From contig CAJOKD010000002.1 of the NCBI GenBank assembly GCA_905235085.1, positions 124,001-188,000 on the forward strand: 64,000 nucleotides of DNA, read 5' to 3'. Below the pieces are notes generated by a model that ran no database searches, was not told the DNA's origin, and was given only the letters and a program-made list of their open reading frames with translations. A program made the translations under genes and the position numbers. Of the stretch, positions 46,628-57,261 are shown piece by piece (the first letter of the stretch is position 1; each line of letters opens with the position of its first letter). Source of the DNA: an uncultured Bacteroidales bacterium (GTDB lineage Bacteria > Bacteroidota > Bacteroidia > Bacteroidales > UBA932).

Positions 46628-49600
46628 TTAATCCAAAGTAACCTTGAGTCCGAGTCCTCTGAGCTCGTGGAGTAAGACGTTGAGGGATTCCGGAATGCCG
46701 GCATTCGGCATAGGGTCGCCCTTGACGATAGCTTCGTAAGTCTTTGAACGTCCGGTCACGTCGTCCGACTTGACCGTAAGGATCTCCTGGAGAGCATTTG
46801 CTGCACCGAAGGCTTCCAGGGCCCATACCTCCATCTCTCCGAACCTCTGGCCTCCGAACTGTGCCTTACCGCCGAGAGGCTGCTGGGTGATGAGTGAATA
46901 TGGTCCGATGGAACGGGCGTGCATCTTGTCGTCGACCATATGGCCGAGCTTGATCATATAGATCACGCCGACGGTAGCAGGCTGGTCGAACCAGTCGCCG
47001 GTACCGCCGTCCCTGAGGAAGGTCTTTCCATACTTAGGGACACCGGCCTTGTCGGTGTAGTTGCAAATCTCGTCGATCGTGGCTCCGTCGAAGATAGGTG
47101 TGCTGAACTTGAGTCCGAGCTTGGAACCGGCCCAACCGAGCACGGTTTCATAGATCTGGCCGAGGTTCATACGGGAAGGCACACCCAGAGGGTTCAGCAC
47201 GATGTCCACAGGAGTTCCGTCCTCGAGGAACGGCATATCTTCCTGACGGACGATCTTGGCTACGATACCCTTGTTACCGTGCCGTCCGGCCATCTTGTCA
47301 CCGACGGTGATCTTTCTCTTCTTAGCGATGTAGACCTTTGCAAGCTGCATCACTCCGTTAGGGAGTTCATCTCCTACCTTGATCTTGTCCTGGAGCCTCT
47401 TGTTTTCGGCTTCGGCCACCTTGTAGGTGATGCAGTAGTTGTTGATGAGGTCCTGGATGAGGGCATTGGTTTCCTTGTCCGAAGTCCACTTGCTGGAGTT
47501 GATATTCTTGAAATCGACTCCTTCGAGCAGTTTCGCGGTGATTTCCTTGCCCTTAGGGATGATCTCAACTCCGTAGAGATCGCTGATACCGGCGCTCTTC
47601 TTGCCCTTCACGAGGGTGCTGAGTCTCTTGAAGAAATCAGCGTAGAGTTTGGCGGCTTTCTTTTCGAAGTCTTCCTGGAGAGCCTCGATGCGGGCCTTCT
47701 GGTCGCTCTTGGCACTCCTCCTGTTGCCTTCCTTGGAAGCCTTCGCATAGAGGGCGGTCTTGATGACGGTGCCGCTGAGCGAAGGATTGGCCTTAAGGGA
47801 TGCATCCTTGACATCTCCGGCCTTGTCACCGAAGATGGCCTTCAGGAGTTTCTCCTCAGGAGAAGGATCGCTCTCACCCTTAGGGGTGATCTTTCCGATC
47901 ATAATGTCACCAGGCTCGACGTGGGCTCCAATCCTGATGATACCCTGCCTGTCGAGGTCCTTGGTGGCGTCCTCGCTGACGTTAGGGATATCGGAGGTGA
48001 GCTCCTCCATTCCGCGCTTGGTGTCGCGTACCTCGGTGAGGTATTCATCGACGTGTACGGAAGTGAGCACGTCCCATTTGACCATCTCCTCGGAGAGGAC
48101 GATAGCATCCTCGTAGTTGTAACCCTTCCAAGGCATAAAGGCCACCATAAGGTTGCGTCCAAGCGCGAGCTCTCCGTTCTGGGTGGCATAGCCTTCGGTA
48201 AGCACCTGTCCGGCCTCGACCTTGTCGCCCTTGCGGACGATAGGCTTCAGGGTGACGGTGGTACTCTGGTTGGTCCTCCTGTAGATTGGAAGCGTGTAGA
48301 CAGTCTCTTCCGGAGCGAAGCTGACGAACTTCTCGTCATCGGTCCTGTCGTACTTGATCCGGATTTCCCTTGCATCGACGTAGGTGACTTCACCCTTGCG
48401 CTCTGCGATGAACTGGGTCCTTGAGTCCACGCAAACCCTCTCTTCGAGACCTGTTCCCACGATAGGGGCCTGAGGAGTGAGGAGCGGAACTGCCTGACGC
48501 ATCATGTTGGCACCCATAAGTGCACGATGCGCATCGTCGTGCTCGAGGAACGGGATGAGGGAAGCAGCGACGGAAGCCATCTGGTTCGGCGCTACGTCCA
48601 TATAGTCGACCTGCTCCTTCGAAACCACAGGGAAGTCGGCCTCGAGACGGCACTGGATCCTGTCTTCTTCGATGGTACCGTCGTCTTCCATCTTGACCTT
48701 CGCGAGGGAGACATACTTGTTCTCTTCTTCCTCTGCGGTCATATAGTGCCATCCCTTGTCGGTCAGGTCCACCTTGCCTCCGTGGACTTCACGGTAAGGA
48801 GTCTCGATGAATCCGAGCCCGTTGATCCTTGCATAGACGCAAAGGGAGGAGATAAGACCGATGTTAGGACCTTCAGGGGACTCGATAGGGCAGAGACGTC
48901 CGTAATGGGTGTAGTGTACGTCTCGGACCTCGAATCCGGCCCTGTCCCTGGAAAGACCGCCAGGACCGAGAGCGGAAAGACGGCGCTTGTGCGTAATCTC
49001 CGCCAGCGGGTTGGTCTGGTCCATGAACTGGGACAGCTGGCTGGTACCGAAGAAGGAATTGATGACGGAAGACAGAGTCTTGGCGTTGATCAGGTCGATA
49101 GGGTTGAACTGCTCGCTGTCACGTACATTCATCCTCTCGCGGATGGTCCTGGCCATCCTGGAAAGACCGACGCTGAACTGGTTGGCAAGCTGCTCGCCGA
49201 CGGTACGGACACGCCTGTTGCTCAGGTGGTCGATATCATCGACGGTAGCCTTGGAATTGATCAGTTCGATCAGGTACTTGATGATGGCGATGATGTCGCC
49301 CTTCTCGAGAACCCTGACCTCAGGATCGGTGTCCAGGCCGAGTTTCTTGTTCAGACGGAACCTTCCGACATTGCCGAGGTCGTACCTCTTCTCGGAGAAG
49401 AAGAGCTTGTCGATGACGTCCCTTGCGGTAGCCTCATCCGGCGGTTCGGAATTGCGGAGCTGTTTGTAGATGTAGTTGACAGCTTCGATCTCCGTGTTGG
49501 TAGGATCCTTCTGGAGAGTATTGAATATGATTGCGTATTCGTTGGAGTTCGTCTCGTCCTTCTGGAGAAGGATGGTCTTCACATCGGTGTCGGAGATCTT

Positions 49601-50446
49601 CTTGATAGTGTCATCGTCGAGGATCTCGCCTCTCTCTACGATAGGGATGGTCCTTTCGATAGGGATGACTTCACCGGTGTCTTCGTCTTCGAAGTCTTCG
49701 GTCCAGGTCTTCAGAACCTTGGCTGCAAGCTTGCGGCCCTTGTTCTCCTCGAGATTCTTCTTGTTGACCTTGATCTCGTCGGCAAGACCGAATATGTCGA
49801 TGATGTCTTTGTCAGAATTGTAACCGATCGCACGGAGGAGAGTGGTCACAGGCAACTTCTTCTTGCGGTCGATGTAAGCGTACATCACGTTGTTGATGTC
49901 CGTCGCGAATTCAATCCAGGAACCCTTGAACGGGATGATCCTGGCCGAATACAATTTCGTTCCGTTAGCGTGCATGCTCTGGTCGAAGAATACGCCAGGA
50001 GAACGGTGCAGCTGGGATACGATGATTCTTTCCGATCCGTTGATTACGAATGTGCCGGCAGGCGTCATATACGGTATGTTGCCGAGGTACACATCCTGGA
50101 CTCTTGTATCGAAGTCCTCGTGCTCGGGATCAGTGCACGAAAGGCGGAGTTTTGCCTTCAGAGGAACATTGTATGTAAGTCCTCTTTCAAGACATTCGTC
50201 GATCGAATACTGAGGAGGGTCGATGAAGTAGTCAATGAACTCCAGCTTATAGTTGTTCCTCGTATCTTCGATCGGGAATATTTCCTGAAACACCTGGAAA
50301 AGACCTTCGTCCTTCCTGTTTTCCGGCGTCGTCTCCAACTGGAAGAAATCCTTGAAAGATTTCAACTGAACTTCCAGAAGGTCAGGATATTCCAGAATTT
50401 TAGAGGTGGCGAACATTATTCGCCTGTTATTAGTCTTTTTTGACAT
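46628..50446 (-). CDS. rpoB: RNA polymerase subunit beta
   Basis: 1272 residues starting [18 protein letters not shown]. The rifampicin-pocket region is normal: [51 protein letters not shown] (here cited as [13 protein letters not shown] and [13 protein letters not shown]). Wild-type residues are present at the usual resistance positions, so no rifampicin-resistance change is evident. [14 protein letters not shown] and the C-terminal [24 protein letters not shown] match the family. rpoC follows after 25 bases. A hairpin upstream separates it from rplL. Confidence 0.98.
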   Translation of the reverse strand: MSKKTNNRRIMFATSKILEYPDLLEVQLKSFKDFFQLETTPENRKDEGLFQVFQEIFPIEDTRNNYKLEFIDYFIDPPQYSIDECLERGLTYNVPLKAKLRLSCTDPEHEDFDTRVQDVYLGNIPYMTPAGTFVINGSERIIVSQLHRSPGVFFDQSMHANGTKLYSARIIPFKGSWIEFATDINNVMYAYIDRKKKLPVTTLLRAIGYNSDKDIIDIFGLADEIKVNKKNLEENKGRKLAAKVLKTWTEDFEDEDTGEVIPIERTIPIVERGEILDDDTIKKISDTDVKTILLQKDETNSNEYAIIFNTLQKDPTNTEIEAVNYIYKQLRNSEPPDEATARDVIDKLFFSEKRYDLGNVGRFRLNKKLGLDTDPEVRVLEKGDIIAIIKYLIELINSKATVDDIDHLSNRRVRTVGEQLANQFSVGLSRMARTIRERMNVRDSEQFNPIDLINAKTLSSVINSFFGTSQLSQFMDQTNPLAEITHKRRLSALGPGGLSRDRAGFEVRDVHYTHYGRLCPIESPEGPNIGLISSLCVYARINGLGFIETPYREVHGGKVDLTDKGWHYMTAEEEENKYVSLAKVKMEDDGTIEEDRIQCRLEADFPVVSKEQVDYMDVAPNQMASVAASLIPFLEHDDAHRALMGANMMRQAVPLLTPQAPIVGTGLEERVCVDSRTQFIAERKGEVTYVDAREIRIKYDRTDDEKFVSFAPEETVYTLPIYRRTNQSTTVTLKPIVRKGDKVEAGQVLTEGYATQNGELALGRNLMVAFMPWKGYNYEDAIVLSEEMVKWDVLTSVHVDEYLTEVRDTKRGMEELTSDIPNVSEDATKDLDRQGIIRIGAHVEPGDIMIGKITPKGESDPSPEEKLLKAIFGDKAGDVKDASLKANPSLSGTVIKTALYAKASKEGNRRSAKSDQKARIEALQEDFEKKAAKLYADFFKRLSTLVKGKKSAGISDLYGVEIIPKGKEITAKLLEGVDFKNINSSKWTSDKETNALIQDLINNYCITYKVAEAENKRLQDKIKVGDELPNGVMQLAKVYIAKKRKITVGDKMAGRHGNKGIVAKIVRQEDMPFLEDGTPVDIVLNPLGVPSRMNLGQIYETVLGWAGSKLGLKFSTPIFDGATIDEICNYTDKAGVPKYGKTFLRDGGTGDWFDQPATVGVIYMIKLGHMVDDKMHARSIGPYSLITQQPLGGKAQFGGQRFGEMEVWALEAFGAANALQEILTVKSDDVTGRSKTYEAIVKGDPMPNAGIPESLNVLLHELRGLGLKVTLD

Positions 50447-50483
50447 GTTCTGCCTTTAGGAAATGGAGAAAAACTTAATACGA

Positions 50484-50518
50484 CAAAAAGGTTTAGAGCC
50501 TAAAAAGACTCTAAACCT
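50484..50518 (-). terminator. Attenuator hairpin between rplL and rpoB
   Basis: On the minus strand, AGGTTTAGAG and CTCTAAACCT form a perfect 10-bp stem with a 10-base loop, followed by TTTTTG. It lies in the 102-base gap between rplL and rpoB. Partial termination here would give more L7/L12 than polymerase, as in other bacteria. Confidence 0.75.
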
Positions 50519-50548
50519 GTTGATTTTCCCGCCAGGGGAGAAGCTGAG

Positions 50549-50923
50549 TTATTTAATCTCAACTTCAGCGCCTGCCTCTTCAAGGGCAGCCTTGAGTTGT
50601 TCAGCCTCTGCCTTGGAGACCTTCTCCTTGACAGCCTTAGGAGCGCCGTCAACGAGATCCTTAGCTTCCTTCAGACCAAGGGCGAGAGCTTCCTTGACGG
50701 CCTTGATGACCTGGAGCTTAGCCTGACCTGCGGAGGTGAGGATAACATCAAATTCGGTCTGCTCAGCAGGAGCAGCCTCAGCTGCAGCTGCAGGACCTGC
50801 TACTGCCACTGCTGCGGCTGCAGGCTCGATACCATATTCTTCCTTGAGGACCTTTGCGAGTTCCTGAACGTCTTTTACAGTCAAGTTAACCAACTCTTCT
50901 GCAAGTGCTTTTACATCTGCCAT
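50549..50923 (-). CDS. rplL: Ribosomal protein bL12 (L7/L12)
   Basis: 124 residues. The N-terminal dimer domain ([25 protein letters not shown]), an Ala-rich hinge ([20 protein letters not shown]) and the C-terminal factor-binding domain ([37 protein letters not shown]) are complete. It forms the ribosomal stalk that recruits EF-Tu and EF-G. Cotranscribed with rplJ, 30 bases upstream. Confidence 0.98.
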   Translation of the reverse strand: MADVKALAEELVNLTVKDVQELAKVLKEEYGIEPAAAAVAVAGPAAAAEAAPAEQTEFDVILTSAGQAKLQVIKAVKEALALGLKEAKDLVDGAPKAVKEKVSKAEAEQLKAALEEAGAEVEIK

Positions 50924-50953
50924 AATTGTGATTTATTAAATTGTTTATTGTTA

Positions 50954-51487
50954 TTATTTTGCTTCTTTTTCCGAGAGTGTCTTGACCAGTCCGGCGATAG
51001 TCTGACCACCACCATTCTGGAGAGCGGAAATGACGTTGCGCATAGGAGACTGGAGGAGAGAAATGATATCTCCGATAAGTTCTTCCCTGGACTTGATTGC
51101 GCAGAGTTCGTCGAGCTTGTCTGCTCCGACAAATGCGCATTCCTGTACGTATGCACCCTTGAGCTCAGGCTTGCCCGCAAGTTTCTTCTGGAAATCCTTG
51201 ATGAGCTTCGCAGGAGTGTTAGGGGTTTCGGTGTACATAATCGCGGTGTTGCCCGTGAAGATAGGGAGGAGCTGGTTGAGTTCCTCGTTCTCAAGACCCT
51301 TGATGACGTGCTTGAACAGAGTGTTCTTCACGACTGAGAGCTTGATACCTTTCTCGAAGCACTCGCGACGGAGTTTTACGGTGTCGCCCGCATTCAGACC
51401 CTCTATGTTGGTCACATAGAAGTTAGGATACTGCTTCAGCTGCGCTGAGATGCTTTCAATAACCTGATCTTTCAATTCTTTCTTCAT
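50954..51487 (-). CDS. rplJ: Ribosomal protein uL10
   Basis: 177 residues, starting MKKELKDQVIESISAQLKQ. It carries the RNA-binding N-terminal domain (VTNIEGLNAGDTVKLRREC) and the C-terminal helix that docks L12 dimers. It is the stalk base on 23S rRNA. It sits 15 bases after rplA; no long leader is available for the classical L10 autoregulation site. Confidence 0.97.
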   Translation of the reverse strand: MKKELKDQVIESISAQLKQYPNFYVTNIEGLNAGDTVKLRRECFEKGIKLSVVKNTLFKHVIKGLENEELNQLLPIFTGNTAIMYTETPNTPAKLIKDFQKKLAGKPELKGAYVQECAFVGADKLDELCAIKSREELIGDIISLLQSPMRNVISALQNGGGQTIAGLVKTLSEKEAK

Positions 51488-51502
51488 AACGTGATAGGTT
51501 TT

Positions 51503-52210
51503 TTATTCAGCGCTGCCGCTTGTGAATGCTTTGACATCGATCTTGAGACCAGGGCTCATTGTTGTGCAGATGGCAGCACCCTTGAGGTAGGTACCCTTGA
51601 GAGCCTGAGGCTTGAGCTTGAGGATCTCGTTGAGGAGGGCGGTCGCGTTCTCGCAAATCTGCTGAGGAGTGAACGAAACCTTGCCGATAGCTGCGTGTAT
51701 GATACCGGTCTTGTCGACCTTGAAATCGATCTTACCTGCCTTTACGTCCTTGACAGCGTTGCCTACTTCCATCGTAACGGTACCTGTCTTAGGGTTAGGC
51801 ATAAGGCCTCTAGGACCGAGGATACGTCCCAGTGCACCGACCTTGGCCATAACGGAAGGGGTGCAGATGATGACGTCGACGTCAGTCCATCCTGCCTTGA
51901 TCTTCTCGATGTACTCATCGAGTCCGACGAAGTCGGCGCCTGCGTTCTTGGCCTCGGTCTCCTTGTCAGGAGTACAGAGTACGAGAACCCTGACGACCTT
52001 ACCCGTTCCGTGAGGAAGGGTGACGACGCCACGGATCATCTGGTTGGCCTTACGAGGGTCAACACCAAGGTTCGCGGACAGTTCAACAGAGGCATCGAAC
52101 TTCGTGTAGGTGATATCCTTCAGAATTTCACAGGCCTGTGCAAGAGTGTAATGCTTTGAAGAGTCGTACTTTTCTGCGACTGCCTTCTGGTTCTTTGTTA
52201 TTCTACCCAT
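51503..52210 (-). CDS. rplA: Ribosomal protein uL1
   Basis: 235 residues, starting [16 protein letters not shown]. Conserved features include [37 protein letters not shown] and [15 protein letters not shown]. It binds the L1 stalk of 23S rRNA and often represses its own operon. It sits 14 bases downstream of rplK. Confidence 0.98.
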   Translation of the reverse strand: MGRITKNQKAVAEKYDSSKHYTLAQACEILKDITYTKFDASVELSANLGVDPRKANQMIRGVVTLPHGTGKVVRVLVLCTPDKETEAKNAGADFVGLDEYIEKIKAGWTDVDVIICTPSVMAKVGALGRILGPRGLMPNPKTGTVTMEVGNAVKDVKAGKIDFKVDKTGIIHAAIGKVSFTPQQICENATALLNEILKLKPQALKGTYLKGAAICTTMSPGLKIDVKAFTSGSAE

Positions 52211-52224
52211 TTTGCTTGTGAACT

Positions 52225-52668
52225 TTAAAGGTTCTCAGGAAATTCTCCGGTGACTCTGATACCCATGCTCCTTGCGGTTCCGGCAACCATCTTCATTGCG
52301 GAAGCAAGAGTGAAAGCATTGAGGTCTGGCATCTTGCCTTCAGCGATCGTCCTTACCTGGTCCCAGGTGATGGATGCGACCTTCCTTCTGTTAGGTTCTC
52401 CCGAACCCTTCTGGACCTTGGCTGCCTCCTTGATGGAGATGGCCACAGGTGGCTGCTTGACCTCGAACGAGAAGGACTTGTCCGAATATACGGTGATGAC
52501 AACAGGAAGGATCTTTCCTGCAGCACCCTGCGTAGCAGCATTGAACTGCTTGCAGAAGTCCATGATGTTCAAGCCTTTGGAACCGAGTGCCGGTCCTACC
52601 GGAGGTGCTGGATTAGCGGCTCCTGCTTTGATCTGGAGCTTGATGAATCCGGTAACTTCTTTTGCCAT
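52225..52668 (-). CDS. rplK: Ribosomal protein uL11
   Basis: 147 residues. [29 protein letters not shown] is the standard N-terminus (quoted in part: [20 protein letters not shown]). The C-terminal rRNA-binding domain ([20 protein letters not shown]) follows. It is part of the GTPase-associated centre and binds thiopeptides. It follows nusG by 9 bases. Confidence 0.98.
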   Translation of the reverse strand: MAKEVTGFIKLQIKAGAANPAPPVGPALGSKGLNIMDFCKQFNAATQGAAGKILPVVITVYSDKSFSFEVKQPPVAISIKEAAKVQKGSGEPNRRKVASITWDQVRTIAEGKMPDLNAFTLASAMKMVAGTARSMGIRVTGEFPENL

Positions 52669-52677
52669 AATTGATTG

Positions 52678-53241
52678 TTATTCTTTTGTTACTTGAGTAA
52701 AGCTGAGTTCCAGCAGGGTCTTCCTGCCGAAAATCACAACTATCACCTTGAGTTTGCTTCGGTCTTCCTCGATAGCCTCAACTGTTCCGCTGAAACCGCT
52801 GAAAGGACCGTCGGTGATCTTCACAGATTCACCGATTTCGAAATTGACTTCCGTTTCTGCAGGACTTTCCGCATTGTAATCCTGATTACCAAGGATGTTC
52901 TGAGCCTCCTCGTCGCGAATCGGCACAGGTACCCTTTCGGTGAGAGATCCGTTAGTCCTCTTTTCAGTAAGGAATCCGGACATACCGGGAACATCGTTGC
53001 GGATAATGAACTCGAGTTCCGGTGAAAGGGTGGCCTGAATCAAGACATAGCCAGGATAAAGCAGCCTCTCGACCACCTTCCTTTTGCCGTTCTTGGTTAC
53101 GATCTCACGCTTTACCGGGACGAGGACTTGCGCAACCTGGTCCTGGAGCTTGAACCGCTCTATTTCTTTCTCAAGATACTCTGCGGCCTTCTTTTCCTTG
53201 CTTCCTGCTGTCCTTAGGACATACCATTTCATGTCACCCAT
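52678..53241 (-). CDS. nusG: Transcription termination/antitermination factor NusG
   Basis: 187 residues. The NGN domain (WYVLRTAGSKEKKAAEYLEKEI, LLYPGYVLIQATLSPELEFIIRNDVPGMSGFL) and the C-terminal KOW domain (VKITDGPFSGFSGTVEAIEEDRSKLKV) are present. A second in-frame ATG (53232) lies three codons inside and could be the true start. It couples polymerase with ribosome and Rho. Gene order secE-nusG-rplK is the conserved one. Confidence 0.97.
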   Translation of the reverse strand: MGDMKWYVLRTAGSKEKKAAEYLEKEIERFKLQDQVAQVLVPVKREIVTKNGKRKVVERLLYPGYVLIQATLSPELEFIIRNDVPGMSGFLTEKRTNGSLTERVPVPIRDEEAQNILGNQDYNAESPAETEVNFEIGESVKITDGPFSGFSGTVEAIEEDRSKLKVIVVIFGRKTLLELSFTQVTKE

Positions 53242-53255
53242 AGTAATCGCGAAAA

Positions 53256-53444
53256 TTACAATGTGTAAATCAATGTCATAAGATGCTCGAAAACGAAGTC
53301 AATTACGAAGAGTACCAACGCAAGGATCACGGTAGTGACCATAACAAGGAGAGCAGAGCTCTGCAGCTTGTTCCAGGTCGGCCAAGTGACCTTCTTGGTG
53401 AGTTCCACGTAGGACTCTTTGCAATAGTTAATGAACTTTCTCAT
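53256..53444 (-). CDS. secE: Preprotein translocase subunit SecE
   Basis: 62 residues, the short single-helix form. The amphipathic N-terminus (FINYCKESYVELTKKVTWPTWNKL) is followed by one membrane helix (ALLVMVTTVILALVLFVIDFVF). The conserved VTWPTW motif confirms the family. It stabilises SecY in the inner membrane. Confidence 0.97.
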   Translation of the reverse strand: MRKFINYCKESYVELTKKVTWPTWNKLQSSALLVMVTTVILALVLFVIDFVFEHLMTLIYTL

Positions 53445-53526
53445 CTTTGCATTTAATGGACCTCGTAATTTGGAAGCGTATACGATGTCTGTTAAACAAT
53501 TACCAAATCGTAACCTTTGATATTAG

Positions 53527-53597
53527 CAGGGGAAGCAGGATTCGAACCCACATCGACGGTTTTGGAGACCGCTGAACTACCCTTGTTCTATTCCCCT
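53527..53597 (-). tRNA. trnW: tRNA-Trp (CCA)
   Basis: 71 bases without encoded CCA. Acceptor AGGGGAA/TTCCCCT with G discriminator; D-stem GAAC/GTTC; anticodon loop CTCCAAA (anticodon CCA); T-loop TTCGAAT. It lies between tuf and secE, a conserved Bacteroidota arrangement. Confidence 0.95.
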
Positions 53598-53600
53598 GAA

Positions 53601-53622
53601 AGGCGGAGCCTCAGCCCCGCCT
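53601..53622 (-). terminator. Hairpin between tuf and tRNA-Trp
   Basis: AGGCGG/CCGCCT stem with a 10-base loop, 16 bases after the tuf stop on the minus strand. Only TTTC follows, so it is a weak terminator or an RNA-processing hairpin. Confidence 0.4.
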
Positions 53623-53638
53623 GATTTCCAATCGAGAA

Positions 53639-54832
53639 TTACTCGATGACCTTGATGACCTGTCCTGCACCAACTGTACGGCCACCTTCACGGATAGCGA
53701 ACTGCTGTCCCTCGTTGAGGGCTACAGGAGTGATGATGTTGACAGTGATTTCAACGTTGTCGCCTGGCATAACCATCTCGACACCTTCAGGAAGGGTGAT
53801 CTCGCCGGTAACGTCAAGAGTTCTGATGAAGAACTGAGGACGGTAGTGGTTGTGGAATGGAGTATGACGTCCACCCTCTTCCTTCTTAAGGACATAGATC
53901 TGAGCCTTGAAAATGGTGTGAGGAGTAATGGAACCTGGCTTAGCAACGACCTCGCCTCTCTTGACTTCCTTCTTGTCGATACCACGGAGAAGAAGACCTA
54001 CGTTGTCGCCGGCCTCTCCCTGGTCGAGGAGCTTGCGGAACATTTCAACACCGGTAACGGTGGTGCTCCTAGGCTCGTCGCCGAAACCTACGAGTTCAAC
54101 AGGATCGCCGACGTGGATGGTACCAGCCTCGATACGGCCGGTAACGACGGTACCACGACCGGTGATGGAGAAGATGTCCTCGATAGGCATAAGGAACGGC
54201 TTCTCGTTCTGACGTGGAGGAAGCGGAATGTAAGCGTCGACAGCGTCCATAAGTTCCATAACCTTGTCCTCCCACTCCTTCTCACCGTTGAGAGCACCAA
54301 GTGCGGATCCACGGATGACAGGGCAGTCCTCATCGAACTTGTAGAAAGCGAGAAGGTCACGGATCTCCATCTCAACGAGGTCGAGCATTTCGGCATCGTC
54401 AACAAGGTCAACCTTGTTCATGAAGACGAGGATCTTAGGAACGTTTACCTGACGGGCGAGCAGGATGTGCTCACGGGTCTGAGGCATAGGACCGTCGGTA
54501 GAAGCGACAACGAGGATAGCACCATCCATCTGGGCAGCACCGGTAACCATGTTCTTAACGTAGTCAGCGTGGCCTGGGCAGTCTACGTGTGCATAGTGAC
54601 GGTTAGCTGTTTCGTACTCTACGTGAGCGGAGTTGATGGTGATACCACGCTCCTTCTCTTCAGGTGCGTTGTCGATCTGGTCGAAGGACTTTACTTTGTC
54701 AGCGTTACCAGCGACTCTCTCAGCGAGAACCTTGGTGATAGCGGCAGTCAAAGTGGTCTTACCGTGGTCAACGTGGCCAATTGTACCGATGTTGACGTGC
54801 GGTTTGGTTCTTTGGAATGTTTCTTTTGCCAT
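53639..54832 (-). CDS. tuf: Elongation factor Tu
   Basis: 397 residues. G1 motif [10 protein letters not shown], switch [15 protein letters not shown]4 NKVDL, and domains II and III are complete ([24 protein letters not shown] end). It delivers aminoacyl-tRNA to the ribosome. It is placed after a cluster of four tRNA genes and before tRNA-Trp and secE, sharing their promoter. Codon use is strongly biased, which creates a long antisense open frame (53846-54856) that is not a gene. Confidence 0.99.
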   Translation of the reverse strand: MAKETFQRTKPHVNIGTIGHVDHGKTTLTAAITKVLAERVAGNADKVKSFDQIDNAPEEKERGITINSAHVEYETANRHYAHVDCPGHADYVKNMVTGAAQMDGAILVVASTDGPMPQTREHILLARQVNVPKILVFMNKVDLVDDAEMLDLVEMEIRDLLAFYKFDEDCPVIRGSALGALNGEKEWEDKVMELMDAVDAYIPLPPRQNEKPFLMPIEDIFSITGRGTVVTGRIEAGTIHVGDPVELVGFGDEPRSTTVTGVEMFRKLLDQGEAGDNVGLLLRGIDKKEVKRGEVVAKPGSITPHTIFKAQIYVLKKEEGGRHTPFHNHYRPQFFIRTLDVTGEITLPEGVEMVMPGDNVEITVNIITPVALNEGQQFAIREGGRTVGAGQVIKVIE

Positions 54833-54878
54833 AATATTATGATTAAAATGTGTTAACTAATTTATTATACGCAATTTG

Positions 54879-54950
<72 letters not shown>

Positions 54951-54959
54951 TTTTTATGG

Positions 54960-55032
54960 AGCGGAAGACGAGGTTCGAACTCGCGACCCTCAGCTTGGAA
55001 GGCTGATGCTCTACCAACTGAGCTACTTCCGC
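54960..55032 (-). tRNA. trnG: tRNA-Gly (TCC)
   Basis: 73 bases. Acceptor GCGGAAG/CTTCCGC; anticodon stem-loop TCAGC-CTTCCAA-GCTGA gives anticodon TCC; T-arm GCGAG-TTCGAAC-CTCGT. Confidence 0.95.
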
Positions 55033-55039
55033 AATTTTG

Positions 55040-55119
55040 TGGGAGGAGGTGGACTCGAACCACCGAACCCGAAGGAGCGGATTTACAGTCCGCCGCAATT
55101 GCCGCTATGCGATCCTCCC
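55040..55119 (-). tRNA. trnY: tRNA-Tyr (GTA)
   Basis: About 80 bases. Acceptor GGGAGGA/TCCTCCC; anticodon loop CTGTAAA gives GTA; the long variable arm expected of bacterial tRNA-Tyr (GCTCCTTCGGGTTC) is present; T-arm GGTGG-TTCGAGT-CCACC. Confidence 0.95.
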
Positions 55120-55154
55120 AATTCTGCTCTCCGAAATACCAGAGGCTGTGTGTG

Positions 55155-55228
55155 AGCCGAAAGAGGGATTCGAACCCACGACCCCGAGATTACAAATCAC
55201 GTGCTCTGGCCAACTGAGCTATTTCGGC
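55155..55228 (-). tRNA. trnT: tRNA-Thr (TGT)
   Basis: 74 bases. Acceptor GCCGAAA/TTTCGGC; anticodon loop TTTGTAA gives TGT; T-arm GTGGG-TTCGAAT-CCCTC. The anticodon stem CGTGA/TCTCG contains one U-U mismatch. It is the first gene after the promoter. Confidence 0.93.
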
Positions 55229-55261
55229 GTTATTTCAAAGACCCTTTTGCAAAAGGGATTG

Positions 55262-55293
55262 CAAAGATAGGTATAAAATCGGATTCGCCAAAA
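55262..55293 (-). promoter_or_regulatory. Promoter of the tRNA-tuf-rpoBC block
   Basis: On the minus strand, TTTTG (55293-55289) is followed after exactly 19 bases by TATCTTTG (55269-55262). This is a near-perfect match to the Bacteroidota housekeeping promoter. Predicted start is about 55255, ~27 bases before tRNA-Thr(TGT). Confidence 0.8.
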
Positions 55294-55298
55294 CTTTT

Positions 55299-57170
55299 TC
55301 AATTATTTTTGAATATCCCTTCCAGTGTCCTGAATATGCTCTCCGCACTCAGGCCGCATTCGTCTCTCTGGCTGTCCACAGGGCCGTGTGAGATGAACCT
55401 GTCGGGTATTCCGAAGCCTTTCACGGTCAAGTCCAGGCCGTTCCCGGCGACATATTCACATACTTCACCATACAGCCCTCCGCGGAGGCTGCCGTCTTCG
55501 AGGGTGACCACATACTTGAACCGGGAAAACTCCGACAGAAGCTGCGGATCGAACGGCTTGAGGAACCTGACATTGTACAGGGCGGGAGTCTTTCCGGTCT
55601 CTTCCTTGAGCCGGCCTATCGCTTCGGCGGCCCTGTTCGCCACAGGACCCAGGGCGAGTACGGCGACTTCCCCTCCTTCCTGCAGGACCTCGCTCTTTCC
55701 GATTTCAATAGGGACCACGGGAGCCGTCTTCCAGGAGGTACCTTCTCCCATCCCTCTCGGATACCTTATAATATATGGTCCTTCCGTGACCTCGAGCCCT
55801 TTCCAGAGCATATGCTTGAATTCCGTTTCGTCTTTCGGAGCAGCTATCACGGTTCCTGGGATACTCCGCATCGCAGCAAGGTCGAATGCCCCGTGATGGG
55901 TGGCTCCGTCCTCTCCTACGAGTCCTGCCCTGTCGAAGCAGAACACCACCGGAAGGTGCTGCAAGGCAACATCGTGGACGATTTCGTCATATGCCCTCTG
56001 GGCGAATGAGGAATATATCACGCAATACGGCTTCATCCCACCCGCAGCCAGTCCTGCCGCGAAGGTAGCTGCGTGTTCTTCGGCGATTCCCACATCGAAG
56101 AAACGGTCGGGATACAGCGTCTTGAACCTGGACATCCCGCTTCCGGTAGCCATCGCGGGGGTTATTCCGACCACCTTCGGATCGGCAGCGGCAAGGTCGC
56201 AGAGCACGTCTCCGAATACATCCTGGTACCTTGAAGCCTTGTATTCCTTGGCCGGCCTTTTTCCGGTAGCCGCGTCGAATACTCCGGGGGCGTGCCAGGT
56301 CGTAGGATCTGCCTCCGCCGGGGCATAGCCTTTGCCCTTGACAGTATAGGCGTGGAGCAGTTTCGGCCCCGGGATACCCTTCAGCCTCTGCAGGATATCG
56401 ACCACCTGGTGGATATCGTTCCCGTCGATGGGACCGAAATACCTGAAACCGAAGGCTTCGAACAGGTCTCCACCGGAACGGTTGACGAGTCCGGACTTGG
56501 CCTGCCTGACCGTCCTCTGGATCCAGTTCCTGAGCTTTCCGGCTCCCAACTTGTCCCAGACGTGTGTCTTCAGTTTGTTGTATGCCGGGTCGGTGGTCAT
56601 CTTGAGGAGGTATGAGTGGAGCGCTCCCTGGTTCCCGTCGATGGCCATCTCGTTGTCGTTCAATATGACAAGCAGGTCGTCCCTGCTCTCTCCGGCGTTG
56701 TTCAGTCCCTCCAGCGCAAGTCCGCCCGTCATCGCTCCGTCACCGATCACGGCCACGACTTTCCCGCCTTTGCCCGAAATCCTTGCTGCCTCTGCCAGAC
56801 CGAGAGCGGCGGAGACGGACGTGGATGCGTGACCCGTGCCGAAAGCATCGTAAGGACTCTCGTCCCTCTTTGGGAATCCGCTGGGTCCGCCGGGCTTCCT
56901 GTTGTTGCGAAAAGCTTCTTTCCTGCCGGTGAGAATCTTGTGGGCATAGGCCTGGTGTCCGACATCGAAGACAAGTTTGTCCTCAGGGGTGTCGAATACG
57001 TAGTGAAGGCCGGTGATGAGCTCCACCGAACCCAGGCTGGATGCCAGGTGTCCCGGGTTGTGCGAGCAGCATTCCACGATATATTCCCGGATCTCCTTGC
57101 AAAGGTCCGGCAGCTGTTCCTCGCTGAGTCGTCTCAGGTCGGCAGGGGAATTGACATTGTCCAAAATCAT
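55299..57170 (-). CDS. dxs: 1-deoxy-D-xylulose-5-phosphate synthase
   Basis: 623 residues. Thiamine-diphosphate motif GDGAMTGGLALEGLNNA, HVWDKLGAGKLRNW, the pyrimidine-binding domain (FFDVGIAEEHAATFAAGLAAGGMKP) and a transketolase C-terminal domain are complete; the conserved EFCE-like region reads DIGHQAYAHKILTGR in this family. It condenses pyruvate and glyceraldehyde-3-phosphate, the first step of the MEP isoprenoid pathway, also feeding thiamine and pyridoxal synthesis. TACCTTCG (57183-57176) is a weak -7 box placed so close to the ATG that the mRNA may be leaderless. Confidence 0.97.
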   Translation of the reverse strand: MILDNVNSPADLRRLSEEQLPDLCKEIREYIVECCSHNPGHLASSLGSVELITGLHYVFDTPEDKLVFDVGHQAYAHKILTGRKEAFRNNRKPGGPSGFPKRDESPYDAFGTGHASTSVSAALGLAEAARISGKGGKVVAVIGDGAMTGGLALEGLNNAGESRDDLLVILNDNEMAIDGNQGALHSYLLKMTTDPAYNKLKTHVWDKLGAGKLRNWIQRTVRQAKSGLVNRSGGDLFEAFGFRYFGPIDGNDIHQVVDILQRLKGIPGPKLLHAYTVKGKGYAPAEADPTTWHAPGVFDAATGKRPAKEYKASRYQDVFGDVLCDLAAADPKVVGITPAMATGSGMSRFKTLYPDRFFDVGIAEEHAATFAAGLAAGGMKPYCVIYSSFAQRAYDEIVHDVALQHLPVVFCFDRAGLVGEDGATHHGAFDLAAMRSIPGTVIAAPKDETEFKHMLWKGLEVTEGPYIIRYPRGMGEGTSWKTAPVVPIEIGKSEVLQEGGEVAVLALGPVANRAAEAIGRLKEETGKTPALYNVRFLKPFDPQLLSEFSRFKYVVTLEDGSLRGGLYGEVCEYVAGNGLDLTVKGFGIPDRFISHGPVDSQRDECGLSAESIFRTLEGIFKNN

Positions 57171-57190
57171 CGCTGCGAAGGTACGGCTTT

Positions 57191-57221
57191 TTTCTGAATT
57201 GATACAATTTTATTAAATTAG
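57191..57221 (+). promoter_or_regulatory. Possible promoter of the MFS-to-dapB run
   Basis: TTTC (57191-57194) and TAAATTAG (57214-57221) are separated by 19 bases, each box close to the TTTG/TAnnTTTG consensus. It lies 40 bases upstream of the first MFS gene, in the gap divergent from dxs. Confidence 0.4.
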
Positions 57222-57261
57222 CAGGTTAATTCGGATATAATTGAATAAACTATAGACAGCA

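Noticed and set aside
48980..49130. Possible rifampicin-resistance substitution in rpoB
   Set aside because: The resistance-region residues read as the usual susceptible-type sequence.
48527..50443. 638-codon plus-strand open frame antisense to rpoB, and similar ones at 46919-48424 and 44068-45597
   Set aside because: They lie opposite strongly conserved, codon-biased rpoB/rpoC. Their translations match no recognisable family and simply mirror the sense codon bias.
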